Of a stretch of 64,000 nt of DNA, positions 33,715-46,400 are shown piece after piece. The notes beneath the pieces were generated by a model that saw only the letters and a list, made by a program, of their open reading frames with translations, was not told where the DNA came from and made no database searches. This stretch comes from Spirogloea muscicola (lineage: Eukaryota > Streptophyta > Zygnematophyceae > Spirogloeales > Spirogloeaceae): NCBI GenBank assembly GCA_009602725.1, contig WELB01000149.1, forward strand, positions 27,109-91,108, read 5' to 3'. Position 1 is the first letter of the stretch, and each line of letters starts with the position of its first letter. The position numbers were made by a program, and so were the translations under genes.

Positions 33715-34640
33715 AATTGAAAGGGCTCGCCCATTGAGGATAGGGGCTGGACAAGCCAGCCCAAAAAAGAATGAACAAAGAACGATAAGGGGGCCAGAGG
33801 AAGCCAGAGGAAGCGCTAAGAAAGACGAAACAGCTTTCCCAATTACAATCCAGGGGACCCACTTCCAGGAGCCCAGCATCTCTGATCTGCGGCTGCTTAG
33901 CAGGGGTTACTGAGTGTCTCGTAGCAGCTTTGTTTCTGTTACTTAGCGCTTCCCCTGGCCCCCTTCTCGTACTCTGTTCATTCTTTTTCGGGCTGGTTGT
34001 TCCAGCCCCTATTCTCAGTGGGCGAGCACTTTCTTCTTTCCCAATTAGAAGAAAGGGCTCGCCCATTGAGGATAGGGGCTGGACAAGCCAGCCCAAAAAA
34101 GAATGAAAAAAGAACGAGAAGGGGGCCAGAGGAAGCCAGAGGAAGCGCTAAGAAACCAAAGCACACAAAGAAAGAAAGCAGCTACAAATTACTCAGTAAC
34201 CCCTGCTAAGCAGCCGCAAATCAGAGAGGCTAGGGTCCTGGAAGTGGGTCCCAATTTCCCAATTTGCCTCGCGGGCCGGCCACGCTGCCTCGAAGGCCGC
34301 TCGCTGCAAGGCGGCCAAGCACTCCGACCACCCACCTGCCGACGAGTTCGTCTCCCTTGGCGGTGGACGTGCACGGGGCTCTTGGGTCCCAGTGGCTTGA
34401 CCTATTGGCTAGGCTTGCGCGGCGGGCGCGGCTGGCCCCCTTCTCGTTCTTTGTTCATTCTTTTTTGGGCTGGCTTGTCCAGCCCCTATCCTCAATGGGC
34501 GAGCCCTTTCTTCTTGTGTCGAAAGAAGTGGCACTCCCAATGGGGGCAAGGGCTGCGAAAAGCCAGCCCAAAAAGAATTCACAAAGGTTCAGAGGGGCCT
34601 AAAAGCGGTGAGCAGCTACAAAGGGGCCTGAGGATGCAAT
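33715..34640. mobile_element. Dense mosaic of hairpin tails in alternating orientation
   Basis: Reverse tails at 33722-33800 and 34056-34140, forward at 33975-34035 and 34452-34515, reverse type II at 34526-34600. Between them are ORF-end fragments (SLICGCLAGVTE type) and a piece reading DEFVSLGGGRARG at about 34335. Module joints repeatedly show CCCAATT (about 33480, 33839, 34039, 34252, 34260). Confidence 0.7.
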
Positions 34641-34654
34641 GGTAAAACAGGGGG

Positions 34655-35360
34655 AGGATGGATCACTCAATAAGTACGAGTGAGGAGCCTCAGATCCGAC
34701 AGACTAGCGGCCGGGAAGCTATCACCCTGACGAAAGCCAGAGCCCGCAGCGAGAGCACGGCCAGCTCGCAGATGCAGAGCGTGGGCCATGGACCGCTGCA
34801 GGGATACAGAGAGGCGCATCCGATCTCAGGCTATTGTCCTACTGCTGTTAAGTGGGCGCGCTTGACTGATCATTGCTGCTGCGCTGTCTCATTTTTGTAA
34901 AAGTAAGCCCCAGCTGATGTTATGCAGGATGGCCGCCTATCAGCCACAGCTCTTCGTACAGAAGCACTTCTACCCTTTCAATGGGGGCTTAGAGACTCAT
35001 GCCCGTCACACCTCCATGAATTTGCATGTGATATGTTCTGGGCTGGCCATGCACAGCCTCTTGAGCACTTCACGCTCGGTGGCTCGAGCTCCTGCACTGG
35101 CTAGCGCGCAGCGCGGTCTCCCAACCTCACCAAGGGGAGCAGGCTGACTTGAAGGCAGCTGGCTCTCGCGTCCAGGTGTATCGCATGCGCCTGTCAAAAT
35201 CGCTGCAGCCGTCGATGGCACACGCATTGCATCTACGTGCCGGTCGCGCTTTGGCTGCAGCCTCTGGTCATAGACATGGGACTTCTTCCCGGAGACTATT
35301 TTCTCTGACCTGCGGCTGCTCACCAGAGGATGTTGAGCACTCAGTGACCACTTGAGTCTC
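34655..35360. mobile_element. Retroelement fragments on both strands
   Basis: 34690-34830 is a minus-strand C-terminal block. 34925-35355 is plus-strand, with LRTEALLPFQWGLRD, QADLKAAGSRVQVYRMRLSK, LHLRAGRALAAASG and a terminus at about 35335-35355. 35360-35640 shows nothing recognisable. Confidence 0.5.
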
Positions 35361-35639
35361 TGTGTGCTTCACCGAAGGGTGTTTGGCCCCGTCTTTCCTT
35401 GGGCTGACCAGTTATAGCCATCGCCTTGTCCTTCAGTAGCCTTTCTTTTTCCAATCTCTTGCTCTTCCACTGCCTTTTCTGTAAGCCTTCAAGCTGGTGC
35501 AGGCCCAGGGCAGACTGGGGACTGACACATTCACGAAATGAGGGTGACCATGAACCTAATAGGGTAGAGGTGGTTGACCTGCCACATGTATCACACAGTA
35601 TTCAGCTTTGAACTGTCAATTCTGATGTGCCAGATCGTA

Positions 35640-36665
35640 GAATGCATGAATGAAGACCTCTTCAGGATTGAGCCGTCAGCAATAGCCATGACTGAAGATG
35701 GCTCGGAACTGACGGTAGAACGATGCTGAGTGATGCTGCTAATGTGCGGCGTAAGGGCTGCCATGGATGCGCCAAAAAATCCAGCCCAGTGCTTGTCAGC
35801 AAANACGTGTGTAGCCTAGATTGGCAATGTTTTGGAGGAGGGTGTGGAAACGAGGACCCAGACAACCAAAGACGTCGATTGCCGCTGGCAGGAGCTGATC
35901 GCATTAAGGGTAGTCGGAGTAATGCTGCAGCTTTCTTTGTTCTGCAACGCCCACTGCTTGACCAGCGATGTGTGTGGATGCTGGTCCCTTGTACGCCTCC
36001 GTTACCACGACGTCGACCAGGGCCCGTGGTCCTCCACCAGGTTGCACGCCCACAATGTCAAGTGTGCGGCGATGATGACGTCCCTGGGCGTCCGTGGTGA
36101 TAGTCATGATATCGTTGACTTCCACGACTGCACGGTAGCCGGCGTCGCGCATCAAACCCGCCAGGGCATCGCGGAGGAGGTTGTGGATGCCCACCACTTC
36201 TGGCCCAGTGGGGCATCTCAGCATGTGAGTGGCGAGCTCAGCACCCTCTGCACGGAAGCCGCACTCGCACTGCCGCACCCCGATCAGGCAGTTAGGTGGG
36301 AGGCCGAGGAAGAGTTGAAGCGAAGTCCGAAAGGCCTTGGAGCTGATGCTGAAGGCGTTGGCGACGGCGTGAGAGGTGATCCAATCCGTGGCACCAGGTG
36401 CGGCTAGAGAAGTAAGTCTTGCCAGGCTCCTTGGATTGTTCTCAATCTCTGGCAGCCTCCTCAACCTTCTGCGGCGCTCGTCTTCCACTGCCGTAACCAG
36501 TCTGGATTGTGCCCCTCGATCAGCAGCTTGGGCGATGGCGGAGAATGGCGTGAGCAGGGGTTGGAGAGAGGGGAAGAGCCGATGGCTGAGTCGCAAATGC
36601 TCCTCAGATCCTCTTGGAAGGGGAAGGGGCCTTCCTCCACATGGCGTACAGGGTCGTGGAGGCAA
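35640..36665 (-). mobile_element. Retroelement C-terminal ORF with knuckle and endonuclease-like core
   Basis: 35904-36665 is open for 253 residues and reaches further upstream than the other copies. Seen: SLARLTSLAAPGATDWITS (the linker usually found just before the knuckle), LFLGLPPNCLIGVRQCECG, THMLRCPTGPEVVGIHNLL, MRDAGYRAVVEVND, HHRRTLDIVGVQPGG, RALVDVVVTEAYKG, HYSDYP. After a frameshift at about 35900 it continues to an unknown base at 35804. The knuckle and core are intact in frame, so it is a good query for finding full-length elements. Confidence 0.6.
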
Positions 36666-36799
36666 GGAAAGCGCATGGGTATCAGAGAGGCGATCTGGTG
36701 CCAGCAGCCCAGGAAAGCTGCTTGCGCCGTCTGCTCCAATGACCGGCAGCCAAGGCCGCCCATGCGGGTGGGAAGGGAGGCCTGGAGGGAAGCTGCAGC

Positions 36800-37560
36800 T
36801 GAGGGGAGCTCGCCCATTGAGGATGGGAGCTGGAACAGCCAGCCCAAAAAAGAACTGCTTAGCAGGGGTTACTGAGTAGTTAGTAGCTGCTTTGTTTCTT
36901 CTTGTGTGCTTCTTTCTTAGTGCTTCGCCAAAGAAGGACTACTCTACCAAACACAACATCACACTAGGGAAGCTCAATACCCACGAGTGAGCAACAGCAG
37001 GTCAGAATAGCTCGATGCGGGGAAGGAGGCGCTCCGCGAGAGTGGCGAGCCCAAAGAGAAGAACGACGAATTTGGCTCTTCCACACAAGAAACAGCTCTT
37101 ACGAATGGAAAAATGTCTTATTCCAGAAGAGGCCGACGGCTGTGATCGGCCAGCCAGAAATAAACTATACAAAGTATGAAGGAGCCAGAAGAAGAAAAAG
37201 CGTTCGAGGAAGAACTGCTGACTCAGCTGCTGACTCGGGGCTAAGAAGCTCCCATTCATTCGTGGTCTCTTGCATTACTATAGCACAGTGCGACTCATTA
37301 CCTGAACAATGTCTTGACTCAGGTGGCCCCTGCTCAATTGTCTTCCTGCTCAATATCCCCTGTTGACAGACCAACGGCGCCAGCAAGGCAGGCGCTAGCC
37401 TGTGCTGCTGCAAAGGCAACACAACGTTTGAATGCACCTTTGTCTACACGGAAAGAGCTCGCCCATTGAGGACAGGGGCTGGAACAACCAGCCCAAAAAA
37501 GAATGAACAAAGTACGAGAAGGGGGCCAGGGAAGCGCTAAGAAAAACAAGCACAAGAAGA
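36800..37560 (-). mobile_element. Hairpin tails and decayed fragments
   Basis: Type I tails at 36808-36860 and 37455-37530. The sequence between them includes a tract at 36985-37030 nearly identical to 4050-4095 (subfamily 1 terminus, DLLLLTRG/SLCG type). No host gene seen. Confidence 0.55.
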
Positions 37561-37925
37561 AACAAAGCAGCTACGAAACACTCAGCTACACCGCTGGCTC
37601 GTGGGCTCAAGTCTATCGTATGAGATTGTCGGTCTCCCTCCAGCGGTCCCTGGCCCAAGCCTTGCATCTGCGTGCTGGCCGTACTCTCACTGCGGCCTCC
37701 GGCTTTCGTCAGGGGGATAGTTTCCAGCAGCTAGTCTGTCGGATCTGAGGCTCCTCACTCGTAACTACTGAGTGGTCCATCCTCCCCCAGTTCTGATATA
37801 GCTTCTTCAGGCCCCTTCGTAGCTGCTAAGCGTTCTTGACCCCTTCGCACTCTTGTCAATTCTTTTCGGGCTGGCTTTTCCCAGCCCTTGCCCCCATTGG
37901 GAGTGCCACTTCTCTCTTTGTCTAG
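37560..37925 (+). mobile_element. Retroelement 3' end with type II tail
   Basis: AGSWAQVYRMRLSVSLQRSL, ALHLRAGRTLTAASGFRQG, then a frameshifted terminus, 3' tract, and tail at 37855-37912 ending GGGAGTGCCACTTCT. It shows ORF end and type II tail in one element. 37926-38540 holds only debris. Confidence 0.6.
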
Positions 37926-38556
37926 CACCCCACACCCCCCTTGACAGGGGCCGTTGGACCTTGTGATCCTGTTGAGTGCCTGTTTCCAGCTGCTACTTAC
38001 TTCAACTTATGGCTGTCGACTAGGGGTTATCGAGCTGCCATTTATGGTGGTCACTCAGCATAATGTGGCTTGCGCTGTCGGGCCCCTTTGGACCTTGTCC
38101 ACTCTTTTGGGCAAATCTGCCACAGCCAATGTCTGGGCTGGCCTTTCACAGCCATCGCCCACTCCTGGAAATGTCTATTATCCATCTGTGCGAGTCTGCT
38201 CAAGCAAGCACTTCCCAGGCGGCCTAATTTGGACGACTCCTCGTCTTTGTTTTCCTTTCTCTATTGGGAAAGAAGCTCTTCTAAGAGTTAGGAAGAGCTT
38301 CTTCTCTAGGGGGCGATGGCTGTCAAAGGCCAGCCCAGCAATGCACAATAAGTAGAGGGGCCGCGAGTTGCGGACCACGCAGTTACGAAAGGTACGCACA
38401 ACTTCCTATCTCCGAGCTGGGCCGGCCGGTTACTTCCATTGCCTCCTCTTGAACGAGTTCCCTGTCTTTCCAGCTGCTAGTAAGCCCAACTACTTGCGGC
38501 TGCTAAGCAGAATGATTGAGCGAGTCCGTTAAGTCTTGTGCGATCAAAGCTGCTGT

Positions 38557-38588
38557 ATTAGGCCACATCTATCTAGATGTGGCCTAAT
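38557..38588. repeat. Near-perfect 32-bp palindrome
   Basis: ATTAGGCCACATCTA, TC, then its exact reverse complement: 15-bp stem with a 2-base loop. It is just beyond the 3' end of the LRR gene (stop at 38736, minus). Confidence 0.85.
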
Positions 38589-38735
38589 AAACTGGCTTTT
38601 AACGTCACCTACCACCTGGGTTGTAGTACCCTGCCCTAAGCTGCACATTCTTGCGCTTGGGCTTGGAGATTTGCAGGCACGTTCTAGAGCTAATCTGGCA
38701 CCGAATCCGAAGGGTCTGCAGTAGAGCCTGTCACT

Positions 38736-41320
38736 TAGTGTATTCTTGTGAGCTCTCTGCCAAGCATCTTACACTGCAAATTCAAGAGCTTAGCCTCTGC
38801 CTTGGCTAGAGCTGCCCTGTGAGCAGCTGTGTGCGCAGTGTAGCTCCGCGCCAGCACTGTCCGCCCTTCCAAAATCTGCGCAACGTGGAGGACACAAGGA
38901 CCACCGATCCACACATAAGCAACGGAACGAAGCAGGACCAATAACAAATTGAGAGCTGATTGCACCTATTCTTAGGACTGAAGCATTGCAAGTGCAATGT
39001 AATGCAGTACTCCCTCCTGCCTTGATTGACATATATGCCGGTAAGGTGATGTTCATGCGTAGGGGACCTAGGGCGTATAAGGTGTATACCTTAAGTGCTA
39101 GGGCATCGGCTATGGATTCTGACATCCACGGAACAACACAGGCATTGCGCTCCAAGAAGCAAGCAAACGTCAGGTACGGCAGACGCAGCACTTCTTTGAC
39201 TATGTGGTCGAGGCAGCTGCCGCTGATGTTGCTGAATGTGACCATGAGTGGCGTCAATTGTGGCAGCGCATGGTCAACGGACGTCCATCCTTGCACCTTG
39301 GCTTGGCTCGCATAACTGCAAATTCAGAAGGCTTCTCTTTAGCCCGAGTGCTTTGATAATCACGCATCTTGTGGATGTCTATGCAGGGCCAAGAGACAAG
39401 GATCAGCAACAAGACCTTCCCCACTCAGAGCCAAATCACACATCAGACATCAATGAATGTGATGTCCAGGAGCCACATGGAGTACCGCTTCAAGATAGAG
39501 GTTACAAGCAGAGCAAGCCGGCCATCCTTCACCATCTGCTCACTCAGGTCCATGCGCAGCTCGTCCAAGTCTAAGCCACCAATAGTTGACAAAGTACTGG
39601 GCCTGAGTGTCCCGCAAGATAGAGACAGGGACCGCAGCATCCTGCAAGAAGGCCAACTTGTGGTAAGCAGCTTGAGCTGCATGTGACCATACTTTCTGCC
39701 CATCAATTACTTCACAGCTCCAGCCTCACTTGCAGGAGGAGGACAAAACCATGACAGATGGGCAGGCATTGACTTGCCTGCACGTGCTCAAAACCTCAAG
39801 GCCTGCATTTGAATTCACTGTACGTTTCTTGGTGGTGCAGAGCTGCAAAACACGCAGGTAAGGTGCCGCACAAGGCATAACGTGGACGACGCACGGGACA
39901 TCCTCCAGGATGAGTTGCTGCAAGTCAGCAACATACGAATGAGCTGCTCTGCTGAGAGTATTCGTGAAGGACTGACTTTTGCTGACGTTTGAAGCTGCTT
40001 TGGAGAGTTGGGGCAGCAATGCACCCTCCACACCTTGATGCGTGGCATGGCCGCCAGCAGGGCCTGTAGGTCGGCGGTTTGAACCCTGTAAGAGGCACTG
40101 GCGATATGGAGGCGCCTTATGCCGCAATGCTCTTTCAGACCACTCCTTCTTGTTGTCAGCGACAGCCGACGCAAAATCTGCAACATACCAGTCAGGTAGC
40201 AGCACACTCTAGTGATTAACGCAACTCTCTCAATTGGTCAATTGAGGAAGGATTGACCGGCTGAGATTCTAAAATGATGAGACTGCATGCGAAGGGACTG
40301 CAGTCAAAGAACCTGGAGGGTGCCGCCGCAGCTTGTTTGCAAGTGGGTTGGTTGCATAGGCACACAATCATGCCTGCTGTATTGTGACCTTACCCTTGGG
40401 CATTCGATAATGGAGAGCTCTCGCAGGCGCGGCAGCGCTCGGAGCAGAACGGCGAGGGTGGCGGCTGCACACCAGGGGCTGCGGAAAGGTCGGGCCTCAC
40501 TATACATCTATAATAATTGGGGCTCCTCCGTACATAGGATCTAGAGTATCCGTATGCTTGCTTCTCTTAGAGGGCTTCTTAGTTGGTGCCCTGAATTGGC
40601 TGTTCTCTTGCAATCAGCTGGAGTGGAGACTTGCAGCTCCTGTGTTTGCTCACCAGTGAGAGCGCGGCAGTGATGTAGACACACGGTGGTTAGCTCGCGG
40701 CAGCGCCAGGCTACCATGCCGACGCCCATGTTGGTCACGAGCTCACAGCCCCTGAGCTGCAGCGACTGTACAAGCGGCAAAGGTGGCAGGTCCGCTGTGT
40801 CAAGGTGGGCATGACTTGGCAACGAGCCGCTGAGCATCAGAGAAGAGGCTCCAATGAAGCCATTAAAGCTGGACTTGATCTTGGGCTCCGCCTTTACCTG
40901 GAGGCTGCAACTGAGGTGCCGAGCCACCTCCAGCATCAACTCGTCGGTGGCGTCGCCGCCTTGGAGGGTCACTGACCGGGCCGACACGAAGAGCCGCGCC
41001 CACGAGAGCTGGCAGTCTTCGCTGACTGGCAAGCCGCCTGCCGAGCCCTGTCCTAGCCTCAGCTCTGCGACGTAGTCCCTGACGGTCTCCCGCCAAGCCT
41101 GACGGCCATAGACTCGCCGTCAGAACGATGGTTCACAGACGGGCGCGGGGTCATGGAGGGCCGCTGACACTGACGAGCAAGATGGGACGGGAGGCGCCTC
41201 TGGCCAACACCTTGCAGACGCCGGCCATGGCGACGACGTCGGCGAGGCGGCGGCCGGCGCCGAGGCGCTGCGGCGCGCCCGCGACCGCCCGCGCGACGGC
41301 ACGCACCACATCGCCTNGCC
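38736..41320 (-). CDS. Leucine-rich-repeat (RNI-like) protein, possibly F-box type
   Basis: Coding-like minus-strand exons with LRR character occur at about 41120-40625 (LVQSLQLRGCELVTN, CRELTTVCLHHCRALTGEQ), 40490-40400 (LPRLRELSIIECPRV), 40190-40020 (IRRLHIASASYRV, LLAAMPRIKVWRVHCC), 39950-39750 (DLQQLILEDVPCV, YLRVLQLCTTKK), 39690-39450 (RMLRSLSLSCGTL, LDLDELRMDLSEQ), 39290-39100 and a last exon ending at 38736. The GC-rich first part (about 41310-41150) can be read as DVVRAVARAVAG, RRLADVVAMAGVCKVLARG, which resembles an F-box helix set, but an unknown base at 41317 cuts it. Cys-ended LRRs of this type occur in F-box/LRR and AMN1-like proteins. Boundaries are approximate and the partner is unknown. 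Confidence 0.5.
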
Positions 41321-41429
41321 GCCGCCGCCGCCGCCGGCTGCGGCGCCATGGCGTGGCGGCGCGCGCTCGGCTGGAGCTGCGGCACGGCGGGGGGGCGGAA
41401 TTCGGACTCTGGGGCCGGGCCGCCTGCTG

Positions 41430-41790
41430 AGGATTGTGACCGTTGGGCGCAGCGGTTGTCGGCGGAGCCCCTGCCCTCTACAGTACGCACTTTACAGTAC
41501 CCACTTTGCAGTGGGTAAATGGACGTCATCAGACGTGCTTGCCGTTGTACTTGGCCACTTTGGCCTTCCGTCCTCCAATACACGCAAGTCTCTCTCCTTC
41601 CCACCTCCCTTTGCCGGACATGCAGATGGAGTGTAGAGCAGAGCGAGCTGCAGCGCTTCTTTGACTCGGCCCCTCCAGACCTTGTTCATTCTTTTGGGCT
41701 GGCCTCTGACCTCTGACGTCTGACAGCCACCAGTCGATTTGGAAGCGCTGTTCTATCTTTGACTGCCCGGCCGTGGCGATCACCTCCTAC
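41430..41790. mobile_element. Subfamily-2 tail motif and debris
   Basis: 41531-41590 carries GTGCTTGCCGTTGTACTTGG followed by CCACTTTGGCCTTC. 41690-41735 is a decayed GGGCTGG...CAGCCACC tail. 41790-42660 holds only weak fragments of the terminal block; no gene seen. Confidence 0.5.
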
Positions 41791-42659
41791 CAGCCGCGAT
41801 TGACACCTTTGCCTGCATGGGTCCTCGCTTTCATACCATGCACGAGCAACGCCAGTCCAATTCCTTGCACCGTCGTGCTGGTCGTCCTTCGCAGTGTCCT
41901 CTGGCTTGCGCAGCATTATTACCGTCCCTTGCCTCAGCTCACCTGACTTACTACAGCTTAAACAGGGTTTTTAGGGGTCTGAATTGCCAAGTCTGCACGA
42001 TGTAGTGTGCACTCCACAAGCACCTATTTACCTTCTTGCTGCTGCAGCGATTCCAATCCATACCTTCTATGTACGTGCTAGCGGTGTCCTGGCTACCGCC
42101 TCAATCTATGTGCCGAAATGTTTCCTGCTGCCAGTGACTTGAAAATTGTGGCTGTTGACAGGGGATTACCGTGTCGCAGCACTTCGTTCACAGCACTTTG
42201 AGCGACGAGTACTGACCAGGCGTCAAGGGCAGCAGGCCGAGCAGCCCAGCAAATGCTGCGGGTCACTTGCTCAGGTGCACCTTATGCGCTTCTCCAACCC
42301 GCTCTCTTGATTCCAGGTGTTCGCCGTACATTGTGGCAGGCTGCGCCTTGGCTGCCGCCTCTAGTGGTGACGCTCTTCCGGTGCTAGCTACTCCAACTTG
42401 CTGTTGACTAGGTGTTATTTGGGTCCCTTTGGACATTCCCACTGTTTCGCCTTCTCTGTTTGAGCTGTCCTTTCACAGCCATGGCCCCCTTTACTTATTC
42501 TTCCACATTGCTTGATAAAATGTCCCCTCATCCTGGCGCTTCCCTCTACACGTCCATGCTTCTAGCCTGGCCATTCACGCTGTCTTCTTAGGAAAAGCCT
42601 TCTTTTGCTGAGCGGCCATCCCCCATTCTCCCGGAGTTAGCCCATCGTTGTGCTGCAGG

Positions 42660-43135
42660 ATATGAAGAAGAAGTGCTCGCCCATAGAGACGAAGGGCTGG
42701 CAAGGCCAGCCCAAAAACAAAGGACAATGTCTGAAGCCGAAGAAAGAGGTGCTGGAAAAGGACTACTAGGATATGGGACTGTCCCTGGTCACCAACTGAA
42801 GTCCTGACCGAAACGCTAACCTTCCGAAGCGCTTTACCTATCATACTGCAGCTGCCAGCAGAAAAGAGAGAAGAAGGAGATGAGGAGAAGAGAAGCAGCT
42901 CTTGCAAAGGGGGACGAAAGCTTTTGATTGCAAAGGCGGCGAGAGCTGTGAAAGCCAGCCCACAACCGGCAAGGTGCGAAGGAGCCGGCAATTTGCACAC
43001 GATGCAGCTAGCAAGTGGCTGTCCGGGGCAAGGCCTGTGGACAGCCAGCCTCGACAGCCTTCTCGTTCTTTGTTCATTCTTTTTTTTAGGCTGGCTTGTC
43101 CAGCCCCTATCCTCAATGGGCGAGCCTCGAAACTA
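42660..43135. mobile_element. Hairpin tails in opposite orientation
   Basis: Reverse type I tail at 42672-42740 (GTGCTCGCCCATAGAGAC, GGGCTGGCAAGGCCAGCCC) and forward tail at 43070-43130. Between them is unrecognised debris. Confidence 0.65.
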
Positions 43136-43439
43136 ATTGACAAGGTCCGAAGGGGCCAAGAGTGCTATCGACACAACATGCAGCTAGGCAAGGGGCTACC
43201 ACGAAGTGCTCAAGCCGTAATTTGGAGGCGGTAAGCTGTACAATGAAGGCATCCCAAGGCCAGCTCATATGCACTGGCCTGCAGCCGCAGGGCCTCACCC
43301 CCTCGTGTCCTGCCAGTGAGCAGCGCACACGGCGTATAGTGTCGACGTGAGAATCCAGTCCATGAAGTCTGCAGGGTTGGCATTCAGTTGGCAGGAAAAA
43401 GGTTGGCTTAGACTGGAAGCAGCGGCAGCAGCCGCAGCG

Positions 43440-46400
43440 ATGGAGCCGTGGCCCGTGCTCGTGGCGCTCGTCGCCGTGGTGCTGGTCGCAGTGGCGGCCA
43501 CCTCGCTCTTCCGATGGCGCTTGCGAGACGCCGACGGCCTCAAAGGTAACAATGTCAAGCTGCCGCTACCCTTTGCTAATGCAGTCCAGTAGCAGCAACC
43601 GGCAGCGCAGCACGCTCAGTGCCACTGCTGGTGATGGGCCCCAGCCTTATTCAGCAATTGACGCGCAAATTCGACATTTCTGGAGCCAGGGCCGCCGGCG
43701 CACTGGCTGCTGGGGAACCTGCCGGAGATGAGGAAGCGGGGGTACCACGAGTGCCACCTTGAGTGGCTCAAGACATACGGCCCCGTCTTCAGGCGAGCCG
43801 CCATCCTGCTCGCCGACTGCTCGTTCGTGTTGAGGACCTTGGCCTCCTCAAAGTCCTCCTTGGATATGGAGGTGTGGGCGCCCGCCTCGGCAGTTCTGTC
43901 ACTGTGGGGTCGAGGCCGACGGAGTGCATAGCGCTCTCTTTGGCTGCTGCCCAGTACACTGCCATACATCCACTGCATGTCAGTTGTACCTAAGTGTCCA
44001 ACCCCTAGGTTGAAGTATGAAGGCTGATCACAAGCAACCATGCTGTCCTTGAAGACCAACATCCAGCCCTGTGCATCTGGCTTCTGCAAATGTGCATTCC
44101 ACACAGTTACTACATGGGACGACAGCGTGTGGTAGCCGTGTGCGACTCGGACCTGGTCCGAGACATCTGCGTGCGCAAGAACCGGCAATTCCACGACCGG
44201 CCGCTGCCCCCCTTCGCCGCGCCGTCCAGCCTCAAGGGCCTCATCTTCGGCAGGTTGAGCAGCTGGCTCACTAGCTGCCACCTCTCAATCGGATGACAAC
44301 CTCGCTCGTTTTGAACTCATGTGCAGCTCTCCATGGGTGGGTGCCAAGGACCCCTTGCGGTTAGACCCTTCTCAAATTTATATGCCTCAGAGAGCTTAGG
44401 TACGCTCATACTTAGCCTCAGAACCTTGATGGTGCAGAGGCGAGTACTGGGCCAGCGTACGCGGTGCCTGCGCACCACTTTTTCACGCGGCAAGCGTCGC
44501 CAGTCTCACAACCGCAATGCACGCGCAGTGCCGGGTGCTTGTGAACCGGCTCGACTCCTGGCCCCAGGTAATTGTCACGCTGTGTTGAGTGTAAGGTGCT
44601 GATGTTGACCTGCAACATGTCACGTGCGGTTCCTGCTTATAGCGTCGTCCAACGGTCACTTGAGATTGCATCCACCGCCAGCAGGCAGATTAGTCAGGCT
44701 GATACTGTTGGCTTGCATAACTCTGGTATGGTCATGGCCACCGCCGTCGGTGGTGGGGGGGCAGGGTAGCCCGGTGGACATCCTGGAACTGGCAGAGGAG
44801 ATGACGTTAGACGTGATGGGCCTTGCAACATTCGGCGTCAACCTCAATGTCCAGGTGTGTGCGCCACGCTCCTTGGAATGCCGTGCAAATTGGTGACCAA
44901 ACAATCTAGTAGCAAGGACGATGCTGCAATTGCATGTTGGCTCTCACATCGCTTCAGCTAATGCTTCCCATCTGGGGCGGCCCATCTCTCTAGCAGCCAC
45001 AGTCTGAAGCTCTGATAGCGCCCTGCACCCTGGCCTGCGGCAGGCTGGTGGAGCCTGGTCAGCCATGGCCAGGGCGTACGCGTGCAATGAGCGCGCCACA
45101 TCCCAATTTGGCATCAGCTTGTTGCTGACTGTCCTCTTCCCGGGCCTCAGGGGGTATATCCAGCTGCTGGACCGCCACGTCGCACGCTCTCGGCGTCGGC
45201 TCCTCAACCAGTGCCAGGTACGGCCCTTAAGCAGGTTCTAATGCAGCCAGTATCGGGAAACATGTACATTATATGTTGGCAAGCTGGTGCCATTCCTTCG
45301 GCAAGTGACATGATGGGATCGCATGCCACCTTTGACAGCGCTGGCACAAGTTTCTGCGCTGCCATGCAGGAGCTCATTGAGCAGAGCACGGCGCACAAAG
45401 ACAAGGAGGAGGATAATGACTTGCTTGGCTTGCTGTTGCGGTGAGCCAGAACATAGTTATTGGATTCACTGCGCTTTTTGATTTTGTGTCCAGTTGTAGT
45501 CATACCTGTGTAAGGGCATCATGCAGCCAGCCTTAGTTGTGATGTGTGTCGTTTGCAAGCCACGTGCACATCAATCTGCGGCGTCCTCCTTACAGAATGA
45601 GTACAGTGACTTAGATCAGCTCTGTCACTGCGTCCCACTGTCAATGGACAGGGCTAGGATGAAGGACAGTGGTCGACCACTTTCGGCTGAGGAGGTGCAG
45701 ATTCTTGTATTTAGCTTGCTTGGAGCTGGCAGCGGCACGACTGCCAACACCATCGCCTTTGCTGTCTATCTCATCTCTCGCAACCCGCAGGTTGCCGTGC
45801 CTAAGTGCTGACGCTGGATCCAAGCCCTAGATCATGAGCATTATATCACGTTCTCAGCCAAACCCTCTCTCGATGTTGATGTCCAGGAAGCGAGGTCAAT
45901 ATTGATCTTCCTTGCTGTCGTTCGTGGTCTGCCTTTCATTGGCTGATGGATCAGCTTCTCGCATCGTGCGTGAGACAAACCCAGGTTGAGGAGAAGATGG
46001 TTGAGGAGATCAACAGCATCTTTGCTGATGGAGGTGCCGAGCCCGTGTCGATGACGCAAGAGCAGCTTGCCAAGCTGCACTATGTGGAGCAGGTGACTCT
46101 CTTGCAGCTTCTTGTTTGCTATACAACTCTAAAACTTACATGATTGCTTCGATTGGAGTTAACGTTTAATGTTGCACGAGGATAAAAGTTGCAAATCAGA
46201 GATCCTAGGTTAAGCTAGTAGGCTCTTGTGGTAGGTCAGCAGTGGTCAAGGGCCACTCACTTAATCAGACCACTTGTTTAACCTGTGACTTAGGGTCTTA
46301 GATGTCCAAAACTATGTTAAAGTGAGGAAGCCCCTGCTTGCTACACCTCAGGCGCAGCAAGTTCTTGCACGCGCTCCTTTAACTAGGAAGCCTTACTGAA

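Noticed and set aside
43616-44281. 221-residue antisense ORF opposite the P450
   Set aside because: Shadow of conserved P450 exons 2 and 3; no family resemblance of its own.
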